Notes under the pieces: model-generated
Database searches by the model: none
Told to the model about the DNA's origin: nothing
The model's input: the letters and a program-made list of their open reading frames with translations, nothing else
Assembly: GCF_018129085.1 (NCBI RefSeq)
Contig: NZ_JAAGBB010000018.1
Span: 1 to 49,687, forward strand
Origin: Plastoroseomonas hellenica
GTDB taxonomy: Bacteria > Pseudomonadota > Alphaproteobacteria > Acetobacterales > Acetobacteraceae
Length of the DNA: 49,687 bases
Direction: 5' to 3'
Translations under genes and position numbers: made by a program
In this document: in pieces, positions 11,285 through 20,854 of the stretch
Position numbering within the stretch: the stretch's first letter is position 1
Layout: each line of letters starts with the position of its first letter

Positions 11285-12574
11285 ATGGCCAATGTCGCCG
11301 TGATCGGCGCCCAGTGGGGCGACGAAGGCAAAGGGAAGGTGGTGGACTGGCTCGCCAGCCGCGCCGATGTCGTCGTGCGCTTCCAGGGCGGCCACAATGC
11401 CGGCCATACGCTGGTGGTGGGCAATGAGACCTACAAGCTCTCGCTGCTCCCCTCCGGCGTGGTGCGCGGCAAGCTCGGCATCATCGGCAATGGCGTGGTG
11501 CTGGACCCGGAGGCGCTGCTGGCCGAGATCGCCAGGGTCGGCGCCCAGGGGCTCAAGGTGACGCCGGAGAACCTTCGCATCGCGGAGAACGTGCCGCTGA
11601 TCCTGCCGCTGCACCCCGCACTCGACAAGGCGCGCGAGGCGGCGCGCGGCGAGGACAAGATCGGCACCACCGGCCGCGGCATCGGCCCGGCCTATGAGGA
11701 CAAGGTCGGCCGCCGCGCCATCCGCCTCTGTGACCTCGCGGAGCCGGAGACGCTCTCGGCCAAGCTCGATGAGCTGCTGCTGCACCACAACGCGCTGTTC
11801 CGCGGCCTCGGTGCGCCCGAGTTCGAGAAGCAGGCGCTGCTCGATCAGCTCCTGGCGCTGGCGCCGAAGCTGCTTCCCTTCGCCGAGCCGGTTTGGGAAC
11901 GCCTGGACGCGACGCGGCATGAGGGCAAGCGCGTGCTGTTCGAAGGCGCGCAGGCGGTGATGCTCGATGTCGATCACGGCACCTACCCCTATGTCACCAG
12001 CAGCAACACCGTCGCCGGCAATGCCGCGGCCGGTGCCGGCTGTGGGCCGGACATGGTCGGCTACGTGCTCGGCATCGCGAAGGCCTATACGACGCGGGTC
12101 GGCAGCGGGCCCTTCCCGACCGAGCTGCATGACGACATCGGCAAGCGGCTCGGCGAGCGCGGCCGCGAATTCGGTACCGTCACCGGCCGCCCGCGCCGCT
12201 GCGGCTGGTTCGACACCGCGATGGTGCGCCAGGCGGTGAAGCTCGGCGGCGTGCAGGGTCTCGTGGTGACCAAGCTCGATGTGCTGGACGGGCTCGAGGA
12301 GCTGAAGCTCGGCGTTGGGTATGAGATCGACGGCAAGGTGGTGAAGCGCCTGCCGGCGGGCTTCGGCGCCCAGGCGCGCGCCAAGCCGGTCTTCGAGACC
12401 ATGCCGGGCTGGAGCGGCTCCACCTATGGCGCCCGCTCCTATGCCGATCTGCCGGCCGAGGCGGTGAAGTACATCCGCCGCATCGAGGAGCTGGTGGAGG
12501 CACCGGTGGTGCTGCTCAGCACCAGTCCGGAGCGTGACGACACCATCGTCATGAAGGACCCCTTCGCGGGTTGA
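11285..12574 (+). CDS. purA: Adenylosuccinate synthetase
   Basis: Makes adenylosuccinate from IMP, aspartate and GTP on the way to AMP. The 429 residues are standard. Signatures: [11 protein letters not shown] at residues 8-18 (GTP loop and catalytic Asp), [22 protein letters not shown], the switch lysine region [22 protein letters not shown] (guanine binding), and [12 protein letters not shown] near the C-terminus. The frame is open far upstream, but the ATG at 11285 is the clear start, five bases after the hisZ stop, suggesting one transcript for hisZ and purA. After the stop comes repeat copy B rather than a clear terminator. Confidence 0.98.
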   Translation: MANVAVIGAQWGDEGKGKVVDWLASRADVVVRFQGGHNAGHTLVVGNETYKLSLLPSGVVRGKLGIIGNGVVLDPEALLAEIARVGAQGLKVTPENLRIAENVPLILPLHPALDKAREAARGEDKIGTTGRGIGPAYEDKVGRRAIRLCDLAEPETLSAKLDELLLHHNALFRGLGAPEFEKQALLDQLLALAPKLLPFAEPVWERLDATRHEGKRVLFEGAQAVMLDVDHGTYPYVTSSNTVAGNAAAGAGCGPDMVGYVLGIAKAYTTRVGSGPFPTELHDDIGKRLGERGREFGTVTGRPRRCGWFDTAMVRQAVKLGGVQGLVVTKLDVLDGLEELKLGVGYEIDGKVVKRLPAGFGAQARAKPVFETMPGWSGSTYGARSYADLPAEAVKYIRRIEELVEAPVVLLSTSPERDDTIVMKDPFAG

Positions 12575-12577
12575 TAG

Positions 12578-12660
12578 GCCCTCAAACGCCGGGCGCCGCG
12601 CATCCGCGCGGCTTGGCTTCGCCGGACTACCGGCAGGCCGCATTCGCGGCCTCGGACCGG
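12578..12660. repeat. Dispersed intergenic repeat, copy B
   Basis: Begins CCCTCAAACGCCGGGCGCCG and holds GCGCATCCGCGCGGCTTGGCT, then GGCCGCATTCGCGGCC, an imperfect palindrome. This matches the opening block and the palindrome block of the copies near 2462 and 20855, in a shorter form. It fills most of the 164-bp gap between purA and the next gene. Confidence 0.65.
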
Positions 12661-12738
12661 CCTGTGACCGGTCCGCTTCTGTTATCTACGTGCTAGCCTC
12701 CGCGTGGCGGGCGAAGACCCGCGCGCGGAGGATCATCC

Positions 12739-14668
12739 ATGCGTCTCGCCTTCCGGCCGCTGCTGGCGGCCATGCTGCTCTGCGCGGCGGCCGCGCAGGC
12801 GCGCATCACGAGCATTGAAGTCCTGGAGACCCGGCCCTTCGCCGAGGGGCGGGATTTCGGCGCCGGGCCTTACCAGATCATCCGCGCCCTGGCGCGCGGC
12901 GAGCTCGATCCCGCCGATCCGCGCAACGCCGTCATCGCCGATATCGCGATCGCGCCGCGCAATGCGCGCGGGCGCGTCGAATACGCGACCGAGGTCGAGA
13001 TCCTGCGCCCCGTCGATCCCGCGCGGGCGAGCGGGCGGCTGGTGCATGAGGTCACCAATCGCGGCCGCAAGCTGATGCTGGCCTATCTGCAGGATGCGAC
13101 GGTGTCGCAGGCGCGGATGAACGGCCTCGACGGCGCCGAGGCGGTGGGCAATGCGCTGGCGCTGCGCCTCGGCCATACCCTCGTCTGGAATGGCTGGGAT
13201 CCCGACGTACCGCGGGCGGACGGCAATCTCTCCATCACCCTGCCGATGATCGAGGGCGTCACCGCTGACATCCGCGACGAATTCGTCTTCGGCGTGCGGC
13301 TGCCTGCGAACCGCGCGGAGGCGCCGCTCTCCTACCCGGTCGCCGACCGCGATCCGGCCCGCGCCACGCTGACGCTGCGCCGGGCCCGCGACGACGCGCC
13401 GCGTCCGGTCGGTTTCGAATATGCGGGCGAGCAGGCCATCCGGCTCGCCGGCGGCGCGCGGTTCGAGCCGCTGTCGATCTACGAGTTCCGCTATCCGGCG
13501 CGTGGCGCGCGGCCGCTCGGCATGGGCTATGCCGCGACGCGGGACCTGATCGCGCATCTGCGCCACGGCGGCGCCGGCAGCCCGGTCGCCGACATCTCGG
13601 TGCGGGCGGTGCTGGCGGTCGGCATCTCGCAATCCGGGCGCTACCTGCGGCACCATCTGGGGCTCGGGATGAATGCCGATGAGGATGGGCGCCGCGTCTT
13701 CGACGGCATGCTGGTGCATATCGCCGGCGCAGGGCGCGTCTTCATCAATGAGCGCTTCGCGCAGCCGAACCGCACCGCCACCTGGCACGAGGATTTCGCC
13801 TTTCCGGAGAACTGGTTCCCGATCGCGCTCGCGGCGACGCGCGACCCGGTCTCCGGCGCCGAGGGCGCGCTGCTGCGCGGCGACGCCACCGATCCCCTGG
13901 TCATCGAGGTGAATACCGCGACCGAGTATTGGCAGAAGGGTGCTTCCCTGACCCATACCGATCCCGGCGGTATCCGCGATCTGCCGGAGCTTCCGGGCGT
14001 GCGGCATTTCCTGGTCGCCGGCACCAAGCATGCCGGCCGCGCCGGGCTGACGACCGCGCGCGGCACCTGCGTGAACCTCAACAACCCGCATTCCGCCGGG
14101 CCGCTGCTGCGGGCGCTGCTGGTGGCGCTCGTACGATTGGGCAACGCGCGGGATCACGCCGCCGGCCAGTCGGGTGCCGCGCATCGGGGACGGCACCCTG
14201 GTCGAGGCGGGTGCGGCGCTGGAGGCTTTCCCGGTGATCCCCGGCGCCGCGCGGCCGCGCTTCGCGACGCCGGTCGCGCCCGTCACCGACTGGGTCGCCG
14301 GCACCCGCGGCGAGGCGCGCGCCTGGTGGGTGCTGGTGCCGGCGCTCGATGCCGACGGCAATGACCGCGGCGGCGTTGCGCTGCCCGATCTCGCGGTGCC
14401 GCTTGGCACCCAGACCGGCTGGAACATCCATGCCGGCGAGGGCCTCGCCGGGGAGCTCTGCGACCGGGAGGGCAGCGTCTTCCCCTTCGCCGCGACCCGC
14501 GCGGCGCGCGCTGCCTCGGGCGACCCGCGCCCGTCGCTGGAGGAACGCTATGGCGGGGAGCGGCGGCCGGAGGCGGCGGTGCGCGCGGCGGTGGAGGCGC
14601 TGGTCCGCGACCGCCTGCTGCTGCCCGCGGACGGCGAGGCTTTCATCACCGCCGCCGTGCGGCGCTGA
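12739..14668 (+). pseudogene. Alpha/beta-hydrolase domain protein (Abhydrolase_10-like), frameshifted
   Basis: Reads as one secreted protein split by a frameshift. The 5' frame starts at 12739 with a signal peptide (MRLAFRPLLAAMLLCAAAAQA) and holds the nucleophile elbow GISQSGRYL; family resemblance is to the large alpha/beta-hydrolase domain often annotated PF20091. Near 14131 the frame turns into arginine-rich nonsense, while the frame from about 14133 continues with DWATRGITPPASRVPRIGDGTLVEAG and ends normally at 14668. Removing one base (T14132) from CTCGTACGATTGG restores LDDWATRG, so a single-base insertion is the simplest cause. It may be a true pseudogene or a sequencing error. Intact length would be about 642 residues. 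Confidence 0.82.
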
Positions 14669-14742
14669 GCAGGAGGCCGATGCTGCTAACGATCTCGAAA
14701 CGGGTTCTGAGACCCTGTCGCCCCAAGGATGCGAGGCGACCG

Positions 14743-15003
14743 ATGCGGCGGCGCATTGCCCTCTGTCTATTGTCCATGCTGGCCGGTTGCGCCGGCGATC
14801 CTCCGGCGCTGCGCCAGTCCGGCGTCGCCGATGAAAGCTTCTACGCAGCGCGGATCACGCCTCGCTCGGGTCCCCGCGGATGCCGCTGGCCGGCGCTCGA
14901 CGATCCGGCGCTGGGGGCGCGCATTCTCGACGCCAGCCTCTCCGATGCCGGGGGCGAGCCGCGGCAGGCGGTCGTCTTCCGCTGCCGCGCCCGCGCCCGG
15001 TAA
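14743..15003 (+). CDS. Small putative lipoprotein
   Basis: An 86-residue protein starting MRRRIALCLLSMLAGCAGD: positive n-region, hydrophobic core and lipobox LAGC with the lipid-accepting cysteine at residue 16. The remainder is short and shows no domain I recognise; it has two more cysteines, in RGCRWPA and VFRCRARA, which could form a disulfide in the periplasm. The frame is open to 14680, but the ATG at 14743 gives a proper signal peptide. It follows the broken hydrolase by 74 bp and faces the atzGEH-like operon tail to tail. Confidence 0.65.
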   Translation: MRRRIALCLLSMLAGCAGDPPALRQSGVADESFYAARITPRSGPRGCRWPALDDPALGARILDASLSDAGGEPRQAVVFRCRARAR

Positions 15004-15012
15004 GGATAGGTC

Positions 15013-15390
15013 TCAGCCTATCAACGAGACATGCGCGGCGACCACGCGCCAGCCGATGCCGGGCAGGCGCACCCAGCTCTGGCTCTGGCGTCCGGTCCTG
15101 TCGCTGCCCTCGCGCTGGAAGGTGGTGTTGGCGGTCGCGAAATCGGTGCCGTAGGTGGTGATGACGGTGCGGCCGAGCCGCCGCGCCAGTCCCTGTGCCG
15201 GGCGGCCGGCGCGAAAAGCCTGGATCTCCGCATAGCCGTGCAGGATCTCGGTGGCGCCGTAGCGCAGCGTCAGCGGGCTGTCCCAGAACAGCTCGTCCAG
15301 CACCGCGACGTCATTGGCGACCAGCGCCTGCTCGTAGCGTTCGAACTGGGCCGTGACCTCGGCGAGGGTGGCGGGGTCGTTGACGATCAC
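15013..15390 (-). CDS. atzH: AtzH/HpxZ-like protein (DUF3225, SnoaL-like fold)
   Basis: A 125-residue protein: [55 protein letters not shown], and [16 protein letters not shown] fit the DUF3225 family (HpxZ in oxalurate use, AtzH next to 1-carboxybiuret hydrolase). In the known Atz system this subunit goes with AtzE and AtzG. Its start overlaps the end of atzE by four bases, so translation is coupled. Whether the natural substrate is carboxybiuret, oxalurate-type or another amide is not shown by sequence. The symbol is by homology of the gene trio. Confidence 0.85.
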   Translation of the reverse strand: MIVNDPATLAEVTAQFERYEQALVANDVAVLDELFWDSPLTLRYGATEILHGYAEIQAFRAGRPAQGLARRLGRTVITTYGTDFATANTTFQREGSDRTGRQSQSWVRLPGIGWRVVAAHVSLIG

Positions 15391-16796
15391 GCGGGGTCTC
15401 CAGGCAAGGGGGGCGCGGCGCAGACGCCGGCGGCTTCAAGGGCGCGCGCCACGCGGAAGCAGAGATCTTCCCGCCAAGGTGCCGCGATGATCTGGATGCC
15501 GATCGGCAACCCGCCCGGCGTGCCGGCGCGGGCCGGCTCGGCGATCGGAGCGGCGACGACCGGCAGGCCGATGCAGGAGATGGGCTGGGTGAAGACGCCG
15601 AGATTGGGGCGGATCGGCACCGCCTGCCCGTCGATCTCGATCATCGCCTGGCCGATCGGGGTGGCGCTGAAGGGTGTGGCCGGGGCGAGGATCACATCCA
15701 CGGTGTCGAAGAGGCGTGCGACACTCGCCCGGTAGGCGGCGCGCACCCGTTGCGCCTGCTGCACCCAATGCGCCGGCAGCAGCGCGCCGGCCAGGAAGCG
15801 GTCGCGCGTGCCGGGATCGAAATCCGCGGCCCGGCTGCGGAGGTTCGGCATATGAAGGTTGGCGCCATCCGCCATGGTGATCAGGAAGGCGGCGGCGCGG
15901 CCGCTGATAGCGTCGGGGATGGTGACGCGCCGCGTGACGCCGAGCGCCGCGGCGGCCAGCGCCACGGCCGCGAAGGCTTCCGAATGGCCGCCGCGGGAGA
16001 AGTGGTCGTCGGCGACGGCGATGCGCAGCCCGGTGATTCCGGCGTCGAGCGTGGGCAGCACCGGCGCCTCGCCGCGCCAATGCTGGGCGGGGTCGGCCGG
16101 ATCCTCGCCCTGCAGCAGGTCGTAGCCGAGCGCCAGGTCCGCAAGTGTCCGCGCGAAGGGGCCGAGATGGTCGAAGGCTGAGACGAACATCGTGCTGCCG
16201 CCGCGCGACAGCCGCCCATAGGTCGGCTTCACCCCCCAGATGCCGCAGAGCGAGGAGGGCACGCGGATCGAGCCATTGGTGTCCGAGCCCAGCGTGATCG
16301 GCACCAGCCCGCCGGCGACGGCAGCGGCGGAGCCGCCGGAGGAGCCGCCGGCGATCCGCGTCAGGTCGTGTGGGTTATGCGCCGGCCCGTCATGGGCGTT
16401 CTCGGTCGTGAAGCCATAGGCGTATTCGTCCATGTTCAGCGCGCCGAGCATCACCGCGCCGGCGGCGGTGAGGCGCCGGACCAGGAAGGCGTCTTCGGCG
16501 GCAGGCGGGTTCTCGCGGTCGATCTTCGACCCCGCGGTGGTGACGACGCCCTTGAGGTCGAAGAGGTTCTTCACCGCCACCGGCACACCCGCGAGCGGGC
16601 CGGGGTCGCGTCCGGCCGCGATCGCTGCATCCACGGCCGCGGCCTCGGCGCGGGCGCGGTCGGCAGTGACGGTGGTGAAGGCGTTCAGCGCCGGGTTTCG
16701 TGCCGTGATCCGGGCCAGTGCCGCTTCGGTCACCGCGGCCGCGCTGGTCTCTCCGGTGCTGACAGCCTTGGCGATCGAAAGGGCGTCGGCGATCAC
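15387..16796 (-). CDS. atzE: AtzE-family amidohydrolase (amidase signature)
   Basis: A 469-residue amidase-signature enzyme. The Ser-cisSer-Lys triad is in place: lysine in [11 protein letters not shown], serines in [15 protein letters not shown] and [15 protein letters not shown]. The start [18 protein letters not shown] and the trio with a DUF4089 and a DUF3225 protein place it in the AtzE/HpxY group, which hydrolyses 1-carboxybiuret in cyanuric acid breakdown and related amides in purine breakdown. The operon order is atzG, atzE, atzH with ATGA-type overlaps on both sides. No cyanuric acid hydrolase, allophanate hydrolase or allantoinase gene is in the window. Confidence 0.92.
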   Translation of the reverse strand: MIADALSIAKAVSTGETSAAAVTEAALARITARNPALNAFTTVTADRARAEAAAVDAAIAAGRDPGPLAGVPVAVKNLFDLKGVVTTAGSKIDRENPPAAEDAFLVRRLTAAGAVMLGALNMDEYAYGFTTENAHDGPAHNPHDLTRIAGGSSGGSAAAVAGGLVPITLGSDTNGSIRVPSSLCGIWGVKPTYGRLSRGGSTMFVSAFDHLGPFARTLADLALGYDLLQGEDPADPAQHWRGEAPVLPTLDAGITGLRIAVADDHFSRGGHSEAFAAVALAAAALGVTRRVTIPDAISGRAAAFLITMADGANLHMPNLRSRAADFDPGTRDRFLAGALLPAHWVQQAQRVRAAYRASVARLFDTVDVILAPATPFSATPIGQAMIEIDGQAVPIRPNLGVFTQPISCIGLPVVAAPIAEPARAGTPGGLPIGIQIIAAPWREDLCFRVARALEAAGVCAAPPLPGDPA

Positions 16797-16993
16797 GCCC
16801 GCCGCCCGGCGATGAAGACCGGGGCGGCTTCCCGCTCGCGTGGGATGGCCATGCCTTCGATGGTGGCCGCCATGCGGGCGGCGAGGCGGAGATTCTGCAC
16901 CACGCCGGGCAGATGGGCCGCATCGATGGGCAGGTGCACCAGGCGCGCCATCTCCCGCGCATAGGCCTCGGCGTCGAAATCGGACTCGGTCAT
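16793..16993 (-). CDS. atzG: AtzG/HpxX-like small subunit (DUF4089)
   Basis: A 66-residue protein, MTESDFDAEAYAREMARL then LPIDAAHLPGVVQNLRLAARMAATIEG, typical of the DUF4089 partner of AtzE-type amidases, known as AtzG in the structural complex with AtzE. The frame is open to 17122, but the ATG at 16993 gives the family length and has GAGGGGAGC upstream on the minus strand. It overlaps atzE by four bases and heads the operon. A promoter would lie in the 65 bp before prfC, where a small dyad (CGTTGC, GCAACG) can be seen near 17010-17035. Confidence 0.85.
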   Translation of the reverse strand: MTESDFDAEAYAREMARLVHLPIDAAHLPGVVQNLRLAARMAATIEGMAIPREREAAPVFIAGRRA

Positions 16994-17058
16994 CGCATTG
17001 CTCCCCTCGTTGCGAGGGAGCGTAGCAACGCCTGTGCCAAGGAAAAGAGGCGTATCGG

Positions 17059-18675
17059 TTACCGCTTCATCTGCTCCAGCCCGTGCTGTTCGCGCACGGC
17101 GTGGAATTGCAGCATCGGCCATTCCTCCTCGGCGCGCTTGCGGCGCCAGTCGGAACCGAAGAGGGCGACGACCTCCCCGTCATGGTCCTCCGCCGTGTCC
17201 CGGCGGTTGGCATCGAGGTAGCGCTCGATGGCGGTGCGGTCCTCGCCGGCGATCCAGCGCATCATCTGCCATTGGGTGGCGTCGAAGCCGGCCGGCACGC
17301 CGTATTCGACCTTGAGGCGGGATTGCAGCACATCGAGCTGAAGCTGGCCGACCACGCCGACCACGGGGGGCGAGCCGTCGAAGGGCCGGAAGAGCTGCAC
17401 CACCCCTTCCTCCGCGAGCTGCGACAGCGCGGTCTTCAGCTTCTTCGCCAGCATCGGGTCTTCCAGGCGTACGCTGCGCAGGATCTCCGGCGCGAAGGAG
17501 GGGACGCCCCGGAAGTTGATGGCCTCGCCCTCGGTCAGCGTGTCGCCGATGCGGAGCGTCCCATGGTTGGCGACGCCGACGACATCGCCCGGCCAGGCTT
17601 CCTCAGCGACCTGCCGTTCCTTGGCGAAGAAGAAAAGCGGCGCGTTCACCGGCACCTGCTTGCCGGTGCGCACCTGCTTCAGCCGCATGCCCTTGATGAG
17701 CTTCCCCGAGCAGAGCCGCACGAAGGCGACGCGGTCGCGATGGTTCGGGTCCATGTTCGCCTGGACCTTGAAGACGAAACCGGTCAGCGCGGGCTCGCCG
17801 GGCTCCACCGTGCGGGCATCGGCCGGACGGGCGCGCGGCGGCGGCGCATAGCGCGCGAGGCCATCGAGCAGGTGGCCGACGCCGAAATCGCGCAGCGCCG
17901 AGCCGAAGAAAACCGGGGTCAGCGTGCCTTGGCGGAAAGCCGCGAGGTCGAATTCCGCGAAGCCGGCCAGCGCCAGCTCCGCCTCCTCGGCCAGCGCCGC
18001 GGCGCGCGCCTCGCCGACCAGCGCCGGCAGCCGGGCGTCGTTCGGCCCATCGAGCGGCACGGCATCGGCGTCGGTCGCGTCGACCGGCAGGAAGCGCTTC
18101 TCGCGCAGATCGTAGGTGCCGGCGAATTCGGAGGCGCGGCCGACCGGCCAGGCGATCGGCGCGACATCGAGCGCCAGCGTCTTCTCGATCTCGTCCATCA
18201 GCTCGAAGGGATCGCGCGCTTCGCGGTCCATCTTGTTGATGAAGGTGACAATCGGGATGTCACGCAGGCGGCAGACCTCGAACAGCTTGCGGGTCTGGCT
18301 CTCGATGCCCTTGGCGGCGTCGAGCACCATCACTGCCGCGTCGACCGCGGTCAGCGTGCGGTAGGTGTCCTCGGAGAAATCCTCGTGGCCGGGGGTGTCG
18401 AGCAGGTTGAACACGACATTGTCGCGTTCGAAGGTCATGACGCTGGTCGCGACGCTGATGCCGCGGTCCTGCTCGATCTTCATCCAGTCGGACCGGGTGC
18501 GCCGGGCATTGCCCTTGGCGCGCACCGCGCCGGCGAGCTGGATGGCGCCGCCGCGCAGCAGAAGCTTTTCGGTCAGCGTGGTCTTGCCCGCGTCCGGGTG
18601 GGCGATGATCGCGAAGCTGCGCCGGCGCGCCGCCTCACGGGCGACGTCGCTGGCCTCGGGGGGGAGGGCGTCCAT
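17059..18675 (-). CDS. prfC: Peptide chain release factor 3
   Basis: GTPase that recycles RF1 and RF2 from the ribosome. The 538 residues match RF3. G-motifs: AHPDAGKTT (G1, about residue 26), the switch-I region with RGISVATSVM, DTPGHEDFSEDTYR (G3) and NKMDREA (G4). Later, FVFKVQANMDPNHRDRVAFVR marks RF3 rather than EF-G, followed by the domain II/III region GVVGQLQLDVLQSRLKVEYG. The start MDALPPEASDVAREAARRR is the usual short helix before G1. It is transcribed in the same direction as the atzGEH-like operon, 65 bp upstream. Confidence 0.97.
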   Translation of the reverse strand: MDALPPEASDVAREAARRRSFAIIAHPDAGKTTLTEKLLLRGGAIQLAGAVRAKGNARRTRSDWMKIEQDRGISVATSVMTFERDNVVFNLLDTPGHEDFSEDTYRTLTAVDAAVMVLDAAKGIESQTRKLFEVCRLRDIPIVTFINKMDREARDPFELMDEIEKTLALDVAPIAWPVGRASEFAGTYDLREKRFLPVDATDADAVPLDGPNDARLPALVGEARAAALAEEAELALAGFAEFDLAAFRQGTLTPVFFGSALRDFGVGHLLDGLARYAPPPRARPADARTVEPGEPALTGFVFKVQANMDPNHRDRVAFVRLCSGKLIKGMRLKQVRTGKQVPVNAPLFFFAKERQVAEEAWPGDVVGVANHGTLRIGDTLTEGEAINFRGVPSFAPEILRSVRLEDPMLAKKLKTALSQLAEEGVVQLFRPFDGSPPVVGVVGQLQLDVLQSRLKVEYGVPAGFDATQWQMMRWIAGEDRTAIERYLDANRRDTAEDHDGEVVALFGSDWRRKRAEEEWPMLQFHAVREQHGLEQMKR

Positions 18676-18719
18676 GGCGGGTGTCTAGGCCGCAAGGGCC
18701 GGCGGCGCCAGGGGGAGGG

Positions 18720-19235
18720 TCATGCCTCGGCCAGCAGCGCCTGCAGGTCGAGGCGCCTGGTGCCCATGGTCAGCCGGCCGGTGGCGTCCCGCGGCCAGTC
18801 CGTGGGGTCGCGGTCGCGGTACAGCTCGACGCCGTTGCCATCGGGGTCGCGCAGATAGAGCGCCTCCGAGACGCCGTGGTCCGAGGCGCCTTCCAGCGCG
18901 ATGCCATGGGCGATCAGGCGCTTGAGCGCCCGCGCCAGGGAGGGGCGGTCCGGGTAGAGCAGCGCCACGTGATAGAGGCCGGTGGTGCCGCGCGGCGGCG
19001 GGTCGCCGCCGGCGCTCTCCCAGGTGTTGAGGGCGATGTGGTGATGATAGCCGCCGGCCGAGAGGAAGACCGCCTGGTCGCCATAGCGCTGCTGCTCCTC
19101 CAGCCCGATGGCGTCACGCCAGAAGCGCAGGCCGCGCTCGATGTCGGCGACCTTGAGATGGACGTGGCCGATGCGGAGCCCGGCGGGGGCGGGGGGCTCT
19201 GCGGTGACGGCGGCGGGCAGCGGGGCATCGGGCAT
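18720..19235 (-). CDS. VOC-family protein (catechol-2,3-dioxygenase-like)
   Basis: A 171-residue glyoxalase/dioxygenase-fold protein. Two beta-alpha-beta-beta-beta units can be seen: IGHVHLKVADIERGLRFWRD, with a His metal ligand, then GGYHHHIALNTW, TGLYHVALLYPD with a second His, and RDPDGNGVELYRDRD with the Glu ligand. The layout resembles CatE-like ring-cleavage relatives, but substrate is unknown. The frame is open to 19358; the ATG at 19235 has AAGGTCC upstream and avoids an arginine-rich lead. It is 45 bp from prfC and 159 bp from the HAD gene, both on the same strand. Confidence 0.85.
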   Translation of the reverse strand: MPDAPLPAAVTAEPPAPAGLRIGHVHLKVADIERGLRFWRDAIGLEEQQRYGDQAVFLSAGGYHHHIALNTWESAGGDPPPRGTTGLYHVALLYPDRPSLARALKRLIAHGIALEGASDHGVSEALYLRDPDGNGVELYRDRDPTDWPRDATGRLTMGTRRLDLQALLAEA

Positions 19236-19394
19236 GGGAAAGGACCTTCGCGGCGGGAGAGCCTTGCTCCCACCCATCTGGGCCTTCCGCCGCCGCAGCG
19301 CCAATCGCGTTCGCGCATGATGCCGATCGGGCGGACGGATGACCCGGCGCGGGGGCATCAGCCAGCCTCCGCCGCCGCCATTTCCAACGGTCTC

Positions 19395-20120
19395 TCAGAC
19401 CCCGAGCGCATCCGCGAGCGCGGCGAGGCTCGGCACGCGGGAGATGGGCGTGGCCGCATTGGCGATGGTGGCGCCGGTGCCGCGCTTGCCATGCCGGCGG
19501 TTCACCCAGACGGTCGGGATGCCGAGCCGCGCGGCGGGATCCACATCGTGGTGCCGGCTCTGCGCCACATGCAGGATCTCCGGCTTGGCGAAGCCCCGCG
19601 CGGCCAGCTCGGCGACCGCGGTCTCGAAATGCGGCAGGCCCGGCTTGTAGGACCCGACGCGCTCCGCGGTGACGGTCAGCAGGAAGGGCACCTCCAGCAT
19701 GCGCAGGCTGTGGGCGAGCGAGGTGTCGTCGACATTCGAAAGGATCACCAGCGCGAAGCGGGTGGACAGGCGGCGCAACGCCGCGACGGTGTCGGGGAAG
19801 GGCGGCCAGTCGCCGCAGGAGGCCGCGAAACCGGCGCACTGGCCGGCATCGTCGGGCAGGCCGAAGGTCGCCTGGATGTCGCCCCAGGTGCGGGACAGCA
19901 CCTCCGGATAGGGCAGGGCGGGGCGGGGCTGCTGGTGCCGGGCCTGGTGCAGCGCGAAGGCGGACAGCACCAGGTCGTCCGGGATATCGGCGCGGCCGGC
20001 GGCCGCGAGCCAGGGGCGGACACGCGCCAGGATGCCGCTCTCCCAGTCGATCAGCGTGCCGTAGCAGTCGAAGGTGAGCACCCGCTTGCCGGTGGCATCG
20101 ATCGCGGTGTCGAAACTCAT
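19395..20120 (-). CDS. HAD-superfamily hydrolase (haloacid dehalogenase type II-like)
   Basis: A 241-residue HAD enzyme. Motif I is TFDCYGTLIDWESG with nucleophile Asp at about residue 18, motif II is LVILSNVDD (Ser), motif III lysine in GSYKPGLPHFE, and motif IV lies around ILHVAQSRHHDVDPAARLG. The DCYGTLIDW form and the HVAQS-type stretch are those of 2-haloacid dehalogenase relatives, though many are phosphatases. Its start overlaps the stop of the GntR regulator gene by four bases, so regulator and enzyme are translationally coupled. Confidence 0.88.
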   Translation of the reverse strand: MSFDTAIDATGKRVLTFDCYGTLIDWESGILARVRPWLAAAGRADIPDDLVLSAFALHQARHQQPRPALPYPEVLSRTWGDIQATFGLPDDAGQCAGFAASCGDWPPFPDTVAALRRLSTRFALVILSNVDDTSLAHSLRMLEVPFLLTVTAERVGSYKPGLPHFETAVAELAARGFAKPEILHVAQSRHHDVDPAARLGIPTVWVNRRHGKRGTGATIANAATPISRVPSLAALADALGV

Positions 20121-20809
20121 GTTGGTTCCCGGGTCTGCAGCCAGGCGGCGACGCGGCTCCGCGCCTCCTCGATCTGGCTGCTGTTGAGCTCCGCTGCGGC
20201 CCCGACCTGGCCGGATCGCACGAGGTGGAGCAGATCGCGGTGCGACGCCACCCAGCCGACCGAAAGCCCGGCCGCGGTCCAGGCGGGCAGGAGGTAGCGG
20301 GAGACGGCGATGTGCAGGTGCTCGATCTGGGCGAGGATGCGCGGGCGCTCGGCGCGGTGCAGCAGCGCGCGATGGAAACGCCAGTGCAGCTCTGCCTGCA
20401 GGATCGGTTCGGCGGCAGCTTCGGCCTGGTCGAGCAGCGCCGCGGCATCTTCGAAGTCGGCGGCGGAGAGGCGGGGGCCGGAGAGGCGGAGCGCATGGCC
20501 TTCGAGCAGGCCGCGCAGCTCGGCGATCTCGATCAGGTCGGCGGGGTCGGACGGCGCGACGATGACGCCGCGGTGGCGGCTGACGGTCAGCAGCCCCTCG
20601 CCGGCCAGGATCTGCAGCGCTTCGCGAACCGGGGCGCGGCTGACGCCGAAGCGGCGCGCGAGGTGATCCTGCTTGAGCTGGCGGCCGGCCGGCAGCAGGC
20701 CGGTCAGGATGCCGTCCCGGAGCGCCTCCGCCACCGCATCGGGCATCGAGCGGCTGCCGGCCAGGTGCCGCGCGGCCAAGGCATCGAGGGCGGCTTCGGG
20801 GGCGCTCAT
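20117..20809 (-). CDS. GntR-family regulator, FCD (FadR-like) type
   Basis: A 230-residue regulator. The N-terminal winged helix (SMPDAVAEALRDGILTG, then LARRFGVSRAPVREALQIL) is the GntR domain, and the all-helical C-terminal part, with the ligand-pocket features ELHWRFHRALLHRAERP and ASHRDLLHLVRSG, is an FCD domain. Such proteins sense small organic acids and usually repress. It is the first gene of a two-gene unit with the HAD hydrolase, overlapping by four bases. A perfect palindrome 16-36 bp upstream of its start is a likely self-operator. Confidence 0.93.
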   Translation of the reverse strand: MSAPEAALDALAARHLAGSRSMPDAVAEALRDGILTGLLPAGRQLKQDHLARRFGVSRAPVREALQILAGEGLLTVSRHRGVIVAPSDPADLIEIAELRGLLEGHALRLSGPRLSAADFEDAAALLDQAEAAAEPILQAELHWRFHRALLHRAERPRILAQIEHLHIAVSRYLLPAWTAAGLSVGWVASHRDLLHLVRSGQVGAAAELNSSQIEEARSRVAAWLQTREPT

Positions 20810-20825
20810 GGAAGCAGCCTAGCTA

Positions 20826-20846
20826 GATTGTCGATTTTCGACAATC
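20826..20846. promoter_or_regulatory. Candidate GntR operator palindrome
   Basis: Perfect 9-bp arms GATTGTCGA and TCGACAATC around TTT, ending 16 bp upstream of the GntR start codon. TTGTC...GACAA is the style of FCD-subfamily operators. The close spacing implies it overlaps the transcript start, fitting self-repression. Confidence 0.72.
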
Positions 20847-20854
20847 GCACATTT

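Noticed and set aside
6967-11424. A 1485-codon open frame on the minus strand
   Set aside because: It runs antisense through thiD, serC, serA and hisZ, all with strong motifs. The translation is Arg/His/Ala-rich with no domain, typical GC-driven shadow.
17083-18858. Long plus-strand frame antisense to prfC
   Set aside because: RF3 GTPase motifs are complete on the other strand.
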